The notes under the pieces were generated by a model that saw only the letters and a program-made list of their open reading frames with translations, was not told the DNA's origin and searched no databases. A stretch of DNA of 64,000 bases from Saccharopolyspora_C sp047200635 (GTDB taxonomy: Bacteria; Actinomycetota; Actinomycetes; Mycobacteriales; Pseudonocardiaceae): NCBI RefSeq assembly GCF_047200635.1, contig NZ_JBJZOI010000025.1, forward strand, positions 10,754 to 74,753. Reading direction: 5' to 3'. This document shows positions 57,550-64,000 of this stretch, one piece after another. The first letter of the stretch is position 1. Every line of letters begins with the position of its first letter. The translations under genes were made by a program, and so were the position numbers.

Positions 57550-58785
57550 TCAGGCCTCCAGCGGTACCCGCCGCAGCACGCCGTCCTCGGCGTCGGCGAG
57601 CTCCACCTCGGCGCGGGTGACGCCGAGGACGAACAGGATCGCGTCCAGGAAGGGGTGCGACAGCGCGGTGTCGGCGACCTCGCGCAGCGCGGGCTTCGCG
57701 TTGAACGCGACGCCGAGGCCCGCGGCCGAGAGCATGTCGATGTCGTTGGCGCCGTCGCCGACGGCGACGCACTGCCCGGCGGGAACGCCGAACTCCTCGG
57801 CGAACCGCCGCAGCGCCCGCGCCTTCCCCGGCCGGTCCACGATCTCGCCGACCACGCGTCCGGTGAGCTTGCCGTCGACGACCTCCAGTTCGTTCGCGGC
57901 GCTGAAGTCCAGGCCCAGCTCGGCGACGAGGTGGTCGATGATCTGGGTGAAGCCGCCGGAGACCACCCCGGTGTGGAAGCCGAGCCTGCGGAGGGTGCGC
58001 ACCGTGGTCCGCGCCCCGGGGGTGAGCTCGAGGTCGGCGGCCACCTCGTCGAGCACCGTCGCGGGCAGGCCCTCCAGGACCGCGACCCGTTCGCGCAACG
58101 ACTCGGCGAAGTCCAGCTCGCCGCGCATCGCGCGCTCGGTGACCTCGCGGACGGCCTCCTCGCACCCGGCCTTGGCGGCGAGCATCTCGATGACCTCGCC
58201 CTGGATCAGCGTGGAGTCGACGTCGAAGACGACCAGCCGCTTCGCCCGCCGCGTCAGCCCGGCGCGCTCGACGGCCACGTCGAGGCCGAGGCCGGCGGAG
58301 AGCTGGCCCATCGCCGAGGTGAGGGCCGCGCCCATCTCATCGCTCGAATCCGGCGCCGTGACCTGCAACTCCAGCCCCGTCACCGGGTAGTCGGCGACGC
58401 GGCGGATCGAGTCGATGTTCACGTTCATCGCGGCGAGCCTGCGCGCCACCTCGGTGAAGCCGCGCGCCGACACGGGGTGTCCGAGGACCACGACCACGTG
58501 GGTGGACGCCAGCTTCGCGGGGTCCCCGTCGGGAGCTCCGATGAGCACGTCGACGTGCATGCCGACGGTGGCCATCGCCTGCTCGACGGACTCCTGCAGG
58601 TGCTCGGCGTCCCCCTCCGTCGACACCAGCACGCCGAGCACGAGCCGGTCGTGGATCACGACCTGCTCGACGTCGACCAGGTCCACCCCGTGCGCGGTGA
58701 GGGCGGCGAACAGCACCGAGGTGACACCCGGCTTGTCCTGCCCGGTCACGGTGATCAACGCGGTGGTGGGGTTCGGCGTGCTCAC
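57550..58785 (-). CDS. serB: phosphoserine phosphatase with ACT domains
   Basis: A 411-residue enzyme of the SerB2 type: two N-terminal ACT domains (about 8-85 and 95-172) that sense serine, then a HAD phosphatase domain with VFDVDSTLIQGE (nucleophile Asp188, acid Asp190), VVSGGFTQI and GDGANDIDML. It performs the last step of serine synthesis. The GTG at 58785 is chosen over an upstream ATG because AAGGAG precedes it. The order ctaD then serB on one strand matches mycobacteria (Rv3043c-Rv3042c). Confidence 0.95.
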   Translation of the reverse strand: MSTPNPTTALITVTGQDKPGVTSVLFAALTAHGVDLVDVEQVVIHDRLVLGVLVSTEGDAEHLQESVEQAMATVGMHVDVLIGAPDGDPAKLASTHVVVVLGHPVSARGFTEVARRLAAMNVNIDSIRRVADYPVTGLELQVTAPDSSDEMGAALTSAMGQLSAGLGLDVAVERAGLTRRAKRLVVFDVDSTLIQGEVIEMLAAKAGCEEAVREVTERAMRGELDFAESLRERVAVLEGLPATVLDEVAADLELTPGARTTVRTLRRLGFHTGVVSGGFTQIIDHLVAELGLDFSAANELEVVDGKLTGRVVGEIVDRPGKARALRRFAEEFGVPAGQCVAVGDGANDIDMLSAAGLGVAFNAKPALREVADTALSHPFLDAILFVLGVTRAEVELADAEDGVLRRVPLEA

Positions 58786-58824
58786 GGTCGCCGGCACTCC
58801 TTTCCTGTAGCGAGACACGAGAAA

Positions 58825-58851
58825 CCCCGGCAGACCTGAGGCCTGCCGGGG
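58825..58851 (-). terminator. hairpin terminator between ctaD and serB
   Basis: CCCCGGCAG (58825-58833) pairs with CTGCCGGGG (58843-58851), a perfect 9-bp stem with a 9-base loop. On the minus strand it is followed by TTTCTCGT, a modest U-rich tract. It lies after the ctaD stop and before the serB start, so it should limit read-through from ctaD. Confidence 0.8.
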
Positions 58852-58941
58852 CTCGTCATCGGAGCCGACTCACCTTGGCACAGCTGTGCGGTGCGGCACT
58901 AGCGCGCACGTCACGTTGCGCCGGTCGGTGCTCGGCGGTCG

Positions 58942-60717
58942 TCACTTCTCCTTGGGGTCGCGGTCGCCGCCCTGCTCCGGCGGGACGGTCGCGCTCGCGG
59001 CCTTCTCCGACGGGGCCGCGTGCGCCAGCGGCTTGCCGGTGAGCCCGACGTGGGCCTCCAGCCGCATCCGGTCCGCGACGTGCGGGTAGTGCAGCTCGAA
59101 CGCGGGGCGCTCGGAGCGGATCCGGGGCAGCTCGGTGAAGTTGTGCCGCGGTGGCGGGCAGGACGTCGCCCACTCCAGCGAGTTGCCGTAGCCCCACGGG
59201 TCGTCGACGTTCACGATCTCGCCGTAGCGGTAGCTCTTGAACACGTTCCACAGGAACGGCAGCATCGACGCGCCGAGGATGAAGGCGCCCACGGTGGACA
59301 GCGTGTTCAGCGCGGTGAAGCCGTCCGACTCCAGGTAGTCGGCGTACCGGCGGACCATGCCCTCGTTGCCCAGCCAGTGCTGCACCAGGAACGTGGTGTG
59401 GAAGCCGATGAACGTCAGCCAGAAGTGCAGCTGGCCCAGCCGCTCGTCCATCATGCGACCGGTCATCTTCGGGAACCAGAAGTAGATCCCGGCGAAGGTC
59501 GCGAACACGATCGTGCCGTAGAGCACGTAGTGGAAGTGCGCCACCACGAAGTAGGTGTCCGAGACGTGGAAGTCGATCGGCGGGGCGGCCAGCAGGACGC
59601 CGGTCAGACCGCCGAACAGGAACGTCACCAGGAACCCGACGCTGAAGATCATCGGCGACTCGAAGGTCAGCTGGCCGCGCCACATGGTGCCGATCCAGTT
59701 GAAGAACTTCATGCCGGTGGGGATGGCGATGAGGAACGTGGTGAACGAGAAGAACGGCAGCAGCACCGCACCGGTCGCGTACATGTGGTGCGCCCACACG
59801 ACGACCGACAGCGCCGCGATGCCCAGCGTCGCGTACACCAGGCCGGTGTAGCCGAACAGCGGCTTCCGGCTGAACACCGGGAAGATCTCGGAGACGATGC
59901 CGAAGAACGGCAGCGCCACGATGTAGACCTCCGGGTGCCCGAAGAACCAGAACAGGTGCTGCCAGAGGATGACGCCACCGTTGGCCGGGTCGAAGACGTG
60001 CGCACCGAGCTGCCGATCCGCCAGCAGGCCCATCAGGGCCGCGGTCAGGATCGGGAAGGCCATCAGGATCAGCACGCTCGTCACCAGGATGTTCCAGGTG
60101 AAGATCGGCATCCGCCACATCGTCATGCCGGGCGCCCGCAGGCAGACCACGGTGGTGACCATGTTGACCGCACCGAGGATGGTGCCCAGACCGGAGACCG
60201 CGAGCCCCGCGATCCAGAAGTCCGCGCCGTGCCCGGGCGAGTGCAGGGCGTCCGACAGCGGGGTGTAGGCGAACCAGCCGAAGTCCGCGGCACCGCCCGG
60301 CAGCAGGAAGCCGCTCACGACGACCAGCCCGCCGAACAGGTAGAGCCAGTAGCCGAAAGCGTTCAGCCGCGGGAACGCGACGTCCGGCGAACCGATCTGC
60401 AGCGGCAGGATGTAGTTCGCGAAGCCGAACAGGATCGGCGTCGCGTACAGCAGCAGCATGATCGTGCCGTGCATCGTGAACAGCTGGTTGTACTGCTCCT
60501 GGGACAGGAACTGCATCCCGGGAACGGCCAGCTCCCCGCGGATCAGCATCGCCATCAACCCGCCCACGATGAAGAAGGCGATCGAGGTGACGAGGTAGAG
60601 GATGCCGATCTGCTTGTGGTCGGTGGTGCGGAACATCCGCGCCAGGAACGACCCCTTGACCGTTTGGCGCGCCGGATAGGGGCGCGTGGCTATCGGCTGT
60701 GGCGCGACGGCCGTCAC
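58942..60717 (-). CDS. ctaD: cytochrome c oxidase subunit I
   Basis: A 591-residue integral membrane protein with twelve helices, the catalytic subunit of the aa3-type terminal oxidase. Haem and copper ligands are in TMHGTIMLLL (low-spin haem), FFGHPEVYIVALP with the His-Tyr pair, WAHHMYATG (CuB) and VAHFHYVLYG (haem a3 and a). The C-terminal 60 residues form a cytoplasmic tail ending in lysines. The GTG start has AGGAGG at six bases. Other oxidase subunits are not in the window. A -10-like TAGTAT (60862-60857) suggests a 130-base leader. Confidence 0.96.
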   Translation of the reverse strand: MTAVAPQPIATRPYPARQTVKGSFLARMFRTTDHKQIGILYLVTSIAFFIVGGLMAMLIRGELAVPGMQFLSQEQYNQLFTMHGTIMLLLYATPILFGFANYILPLQIGSPDVAFPRLNAFGYWLYLFGGLVVVSGFLLPGGAADFGWFAYTPLSDALHSPGHGADFWIAGLAVSGLGTILGAVNMVTTVVCLRAPGMTMWRMPIFTWNILVTSVLILMAFPILTAALMGLLADRQLGAHVFDPANGGVILWQHLFWFFGHPEVYIVALPFFGIVSEIFPVFSRKPLFGYTGLVYATLGIAALSVVVWAHHMYATGAVLLPFFSFTTFLIAIPTGMKFFNWIGTMWRGQLTFESPMIFSVGFLVTFLFGGLTGVLLAAPPIDFHVSDTYFVVAHFHYVLYGTIVFATFAGIYFWFPKMTGRMMDERLGQLHFWLTFIGFHTTFLVQHWLGNEGMVRRYADYLESDGFTALNTLSTVGAFILGASMLPFLWNVFKSYRYGEIVNVDDPWGYGNSLEWATSCPPPRHNFTELPRIRSERPAFELHYPHVADRMRLEAHVGLTGKPLAHAAPSEKAASATVPPEQGGDRDPKEK

Positions 60718-61088
60718 GGTGCCTCCTGCACTGTTCCTCGTGATTGCGCGGGCCCGCGGACGGGACCGCCCGACCCGGTCGGGTCGGCGCGTCGTCGGCC
60801 GCGACCCGCCCCGGTTTCAGGTGGCCTGCGCCCGGCACGATCGCTGCCGTCTGCGGATACTAGTCCGACCACCGCGTGTGCCTGCGGCCGGGCCGTAGCC
60901 ACCCTAGTCATCGCCCCGTGCGGGGTCACCCGCGGTGAGAGCGAGGCGACACCCCGCGTCCGGCAGGCGATCCGCGCACCCCGGTGGACCGGCGGCCCAC
61001 GATCGATAACCTGGAAGAGGACAGCCCCGGTCGACGCAGCGTGCGGGCTCGGCCGGGGACGACCACCACCCCGGAAGAGGGCGGGAAC
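60718..61088. promoter_or_regulatory. divergent promoter region of ctaD and DUF305 gene
   Basis: This 371-bp stretch has no gene. On the minus strand TAGTAT (60862-60857) is a plausible ctaD -10. On the plus strand TAACCT at 61007-61012 is a plausible -10 for the DUF305 lipoprotein gene. No operator symmetry stands out. Confidence 0.4.
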
Positions 61089-61742
61089 GTGCAGCGAGCC
61101 TCGTGCCACCGGCCGACCTCCCCCGCGCCCGGCGTGTCGGCCGCACGCCTGTTCGGCGCGGTCCTGGCCTGCGGTCTGGCGCTGGCCGGCTGCGGACCCG
61201 CCCCGGCTCCCCCACCACCCGCCCCCGCTCCCGGGAGCGAGGTGGCCGCGCCCGAGGAGGCGTGGCCGGAGGAGTTCGAGGACGCCTCGCACACCGGGAC
61301 CGACCGGGAGTTCGCGCGGCTGCTCGTCGAGCACCACCACCAGCAGCTGGAGCTGGCCGGCATCGCGGAGTACGCGGGCGACCCGGCGACCGCCTCCTTC
61401 GCGGAGGCCATCGGGCGGGAACGGCGAGCCCAGCTCGACGAGCTGTCCGCGTGGCTCATCTCGACGGAGGGCGCGCCGTCCGGCAGCGCCCCCGAGGACC
61501 TCGGCCTCGGCGAGGCCCCGCTGTTCGGGACGCCGAACCCCGAGCTGGCGGCCCGCCTGCGGCAGACCAGCGGACCCGAGTTCACGCCGCTGTTCAAGCA
61601 GGCCATGAGCGGTCTCTACGACTCCTCGGGCCAGCTCGCGCAGGCGGAGCTGGAGGAGGGTTCCGCCGCGCAGATGCGGGCCCTGGCCGAGCGGATCCTC
61701 GACGAGCACGACGCCGAGCTCTCCCGGCTCCACGCCCTCTGA
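61089..61742 (+). CDS. DUF305 lipoprotein
   Basis: A 217-residue secreted lipoprotein. The signal sequence ends with a lipobox LAGC (Cys about 37), followed by a proline-rich linker and a DUF305 four-helix domain (about 65-215) with EFARLLVEHHHQQLELAGIA and, later, FKQAMSGLYDSSGQLAQAE. DUF305 proteins are ferritin-like in fold, often histidine-rich and possibly metal-binding. The GTG start follows GGAAGAGGGCGGGAAC. It is divergent from ctaD, so a role in copper or haem supply to the oxidase is possible but unproven. Confidence 0.88.
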   Translation: MQRASCHRPTSPAPGVSAARLFGAVLACGLALAGCGPAPAPPPPAPAPGSEVAAPEEAWPEEFEDASHTGTDREFARLLVEHHHQQLELAGIAEYAGDPATASFAEAIGRERRAQLDELSAWLISTEGAPSGSAPEDLGLGEAPLFGTPNPELAARLRQTSGPEFTPLFKQAMSGLYDSSGQLAQAELEEGSAAQMRALAERILDEHDAELSRLHAL

Positions 61743-61852
61743 CCCGCCCACGACGCCGGGTCGAGCGCGCCTCGTCCGAACCCGGGCGGCCCCCGGCCGA
61801 CGAACGGTCCGTTCGCCCATCCCGCGCACCCCCGCCGAAGCCGCCAGCGCCA

Positions 61853-61972
61853 GTGAACGGACCGTCCGTCCCATCCCGTTGGACCAACGGTCCGCTCACC
61901 CGCCACCCGGGCACCGCAGGAACGAGTGAACGGACCGTCCGTCCCATCTCGTTGGACCAACGGTCCGTTCAC
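61853..61972. repeat. two 47-bp palindromes plus a half-site (array 7)
   Basis: Full copies at 61853-61899 and 61926-61972 share CCGTCCGTCCCA in the left arm and TTGGACCAACGG in the right, a matched pair of changes that keeps the stem paired. A lone right arm (GACGAACGGTCCGTTCGCCC) is at about 61799-61818. The array follows the DUF305 lipoprotein gene. Confidence 0.88.
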
Positions 61973-62003
61973 TCCGGAGCGGCCAGCGACGCGGGACGAG
62001 AAC

Positions 62004-62044
62004 CTACCGAAAGTAGGCTACCGGCGGTAAGCTACTCGGGGTAG
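62004..62044 (+). promoter_or_regulatory. three tandem operators upstream of the SDR gene
   Basis: Three 13-bp palindrome-like sites, CTAC-N5-GTAG, start at 62004, 62018 and 62032, so they are spaced exactly 14 bp apart: CTACCGAAAGTAG, CTACCGGCGGTAA (last base changed) and CTACTCGGGGTAG. A -10-like TAGAGT at 62046-62051 lies directly beyond the third. The sites therefore cover the -35 region, which fits cooperative repression of the SDR gene at 62070. The regulator is not identified. Confidence 0.7.
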
Positions 62045-62069
62045 GTAGAGTTCGAGGTGAGGAGTGCGA

Positions 62070-62954
62070 ATGCCGTCCACGGTCTCCGGCAAGGTCGTCC
62101 TGATCACGGGTGCCGCGCGCGGTATCGGCGCGCAGACCGCGCGAGAGCTGGCCCGGCGCGGAGCGCGGCTGTCGCTCGTGGGGCTCGAACCCGAGGAGCT
62201 GCGGGACGTCACCGCGGAGCTGGGCGAGGGCCACACCTGGTTCGAGGCCGACGTCACCGATCCGGACACGCTGCGCGCCGCGATCGACGGCACCGTCGCC
62301 GCGCACGGCCGGATCGACGTGGTGATCGCGAACGCGGGCATCGCCCCCTTCGGCACGGTGCTCAGCGGCGATCCGCACTCGTTCACCAAGACGATCGACG
62401 TGAACCTCAACGGCGTCTTCCACACCGCGCGGCTCGCGCTGCCGCACGTGATCGAGCAGCGCGGCTACGTCCTGGTCGTCTCCTCGCTGTCGGCCTTCGC
62501 GCCGATCGGTGGCATGGCCGCCTACACCGCGAGCAAGGCGGGGGCCGAGGCGCTGGCCAGCGCGCTCAGCTCCGAGGTCGGCCACCTGGGCGTGGCGGTC
62601 GGCAGCGCGCACCCATCGTGGATCGACACCGACCTGGTGCGCGACGCCGGGAACGATCTGCCCGCGTTCCGCGAGATGCGCGAGCGGCTGCCGTGGCCGA
62701 TGCGCGCCACCACGACGGTCGAGTCCTGCGCCACCGCGTTCGCCGACGCCGTCGAGCACCGCTCCCGCCGGGTGTACGTGCCGCGCCCGGTCGCGCTGAT
62801 GCACTGGCTGCGCAACCTGCCCGCCTCGAAGCTCGTGGCGCGGATCATGGCGCCCTCGCTGCGCCGCCTGATGCCGCAGATGGAGCGCGAGGTCGCGGCG
62901 CTGGGCCGCTCCTTCAGCGCCCGCAACCAGGCGTTGCAGGGCAAGGACGACTGA
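62070..62954 (+). CDS. short-chain dehydrogenase/reductase
   Basis: A 294-residue classical SDR oxidoreductase. NAD(P) binding is at TGAARGIG (about 14-21), the NAG motif is at IANAGIAPFG, and the catalytic residues are Ser near 139 (VVSSLSAF), Tyr152 and Lys156 (YTASK). A 45-residue C-terminal extension beyond the core is predicted to be helical and basic. The ATG at 62070 is preferred to GTG 62064 because GGTGAGGAG lies six bases upstream. It is preceded by three tandem operator-like sites and so is probably tightly regulated. Substrate is unknown. Confidence 0.92.
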   Translation: MPSTVSGKVVLITGAARGIGAQTARELARRGARLSLVGLEPEELRDVTAELGEGHTWFEADVTDPDTLRAAIDGTVAAHGRIDVVIANAGIAPFGTVLSGDPHSFTKTIDVNLNGVFHTARLALPHVIEQRGYVLVVSSLSAFAPIGGMAAYTASKAGAEALASALSSEVGHLGVAVGSAHPSWIDTDLVRDAGNDLPAFREMRERLPWPMRATTTVESCATAFADAVEHRSRRVYVPRPVALMHWLRNLPASKLVARIMAPSLRRLMPQMEREVAALGRSFSARNQALQGKDD

Positions 62955-63836
62955 TCACGAACGACGGGCGGGCGCTGGCGCGGCGGGCCCGCGGGCGGCG
63001 GGGATCCGCTCCCCGCGAGGCGCGGCGGGTCCGCGGCCGCGCTCCTGCCGGGCGGCCGCCCGGACCGGGGGCACCGGCGGGGCGGGACGGGGAGCGCGCG
63101 GGGGCGGCACCTGAGCACCGGGCGTGCGCTGCGGCAGTCCGGCCCGCGCGGCTCCCGCCCGGGCCGCCCCGCCCCGGGCGGCCCCGCCGGGCCGGAGCGG
63201 AGCGGCGGGCAGCCGTTCCTGCTCGATCTTCTCGATGATCCGCCAGACGGTGATCGCGGCGTCGTCCGGCTCGGCGCTGCGGTGGTTCGGGCCGGGCAGC
63301 TGCCCCTCGGCGCGCCACCAGCCCGCGCAGACCACTAGGCCGCCGACGGTGGCGCCCAGCGTGTTGAGCACGACGTCATCGGTGGACGCGACCCGGCCGG
63401 GGACGCAGAAGAACTGCACCGTCTCGATCGTCAGCGCCGTCAGCAGCCCACCGATGACGATCTTCCCGAGGCCGTCGAACCAGCGCACCCGCATCGGCAC
63501 CAGCACCGCCATCGGGATCAGCAGCATCAGGTTCCCCAGCAGCTGCACCCACGGCCGCGCGTCGCCGGGTGCCGCGCGCAGCGCCGCGTGGAGGTCGTTG
63601 CCGAGTTCGGCCCGGACCCGCTCGGCGATCTCCGGCTGGGGGTAGAAGACGAGGTAGGCGGTGAACAGCACCGCGAACACCAGGAGCGCGTCGATCAAGG
63701 GGTCGTGCAAGGGGGAGACCGACCGCAGCCGGTTGCTGCGCGCCGTCCCGGACGCCGCGGCCACCAGCACCGCGAGCGGGAACAGCACCGCCATCGCCGG
63801 GACGAATCCGTCGAACGCCAAGAAGAGTTGATACAC
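62955..63836 (-). CDS. VanZ-like membrane protein with basic, proline-rich tail
   Basis: A protein of about 293 residues with five hydrophobic helices and a VanZ-like core: LGNLMLLIPMAVLVPMR, then ALTIETVQFFCVPGRVASTDDVVLNTLGATVGG (in parts), the motif giving teicoplanin resistance-type VanZ proteins their signature. The last 100 residues are a low-complexity Ala/Pro/Arg tail. The start is uncertain: GTG 63836 gives a normal N-terminus; the frame is open to 63935. Its stop directly abuts the SDR stop. Function in envelope biology is inferred. Confidence 0.78.
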   Translation of the reverse strand: MYQLFLAFDGFVPAMAVLFPLAVLVAAASGTARSNRLRSVSPLHDPLIDALLVFAVLFTAYLVFYPQPEIAERVRAELGNDLHAALRAAPGDARPWVQLLGNLMLLIPMAVLVPMRVRWFDGLGKIVIGGLLTALTIETVQFFCVPGRVASTDDVVLNTLGATVGGLVVCAGWWRAEGQLPGPNHRSAEPDDAAITVWRIIEKIEQERLPAAPLRPGGAARGGAARAGAARAGLPQRTPGAQVPPPRAPRPAPPVPPVRAAARQERGRGPAAPRGERIPAARGPAAPAPARRS

Positions 63837-64000
63837 CTCAGCCGCACTTCCTCTGGTCACTGCCAGGACCGCGAACAGATGTCCGCACCAGGCGGTTCCG
63901 CGGTGCGGCGAGGCGCCGGAACCGCGGGCGACCACCTGTCGCGCCAGTCGCGCGAGGGATCGGCGGTCGACGTTGACCGATCAAGAAGGGGTTCAGAGAA

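Noticed and set aside
3537..61972. Peptide pattern VNGPF...TNGPFT encoded by the palindromes
   Set aside because: The pattern appears on both strands simply because the DNA is palindromic. The frames have no starts of their own and mostly are run-on ends of shadow frames.

Overview
High-GC actinobacterial chromosome segment, most likely from the family Pseudonocardiaceae (a Saccharopolyspora-like organism). The evidence is the GC-biased codon use, frequent GTG and TTG starts, many leaderless genes, and a gene order that matches mycobacterial and actinobacterial core loci. The genus is an inference. About 57 protein genes and one tRNA can be supported. There is no prophage, insertion sequence or CRISPR array.

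Layout. (1) 1-4428: purine breakdown (8-oxoguanine/guanine deaminase-type amidohydrolase, xanthine dehydrogenase molybdenum subunit, CDA-type deaminase) followed by a molybdenum-cofactor nucleotidyltransferase. (2) 4564-9799: small unknown protein, TetR regulator, MOSC protein, DUF3618 membrane protein, an unusual tRNA with a UAG anticodon, and a two-component system divergent from a CPBP membrane protease. (3) 10069-19111: lysS, a YbjN-like protein, a large secreted penicillin-acylase-type hydrolase, LysR and XRE regulators, and a secreted trypsin-like protease. (4) 20009-25905: a tightly coupled five-gene operon (HisC-like aminotransferase, polyprenyl diphosphate synthase, UbiA prenyltransferase, QW-repeat terpene cyclase-like protein, FAD monooxygenase) that looks like a meroterpenoid pathway.

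(5) 26217-31234: SMP-30 protein, then rhomboid, murI, an Rv1339-type phosphodiesterase, an Imm1-like immunity gene, rph and rdgB. (6) 32098-43299: accessory block with TSUP transporter, bcp, pyruvate oxidase-like enzyme, XRE/DUF397 pair, two PH-domain membrane proteins, a GT39-like glycosyltransferase and a second two-component system. (7) 43458-51613: cysM, cysO, mec, P1 peptidase, DUF2017, clpS (minus strand), then pncB, pncA and a DinG-type helicase (plus strand). Blocks 5 and 7 together match one contiguous mycobacterial locus (Rv1328-Rv1341 region) that is split here by block 6. (8) 52603-54456: biotin ECF transporter (bioY, ATPase, EcfT). (9) 54461-63836: F420-type oxidoreductase, Pth2-like hydrolase, SRPBCC protein, serB, ctaD, DUF305 lipoprotein, SDR and VanZ-like protein.

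The most striking non-gene feature is a family of palindromic repeats exactly 47 bp long. Twenty-eight full copies sit in seven intergenic arrays, nearly always beginning a few bases after a stop codon. Other signals are three tandem CTAC-N5-GTAG sites upstream of the SDR gene, a perfect 10-bp inverted repeat between the kinase and CPBP genes, and a CysO sulfur carrier whose diglycine is masked by two extra residues.
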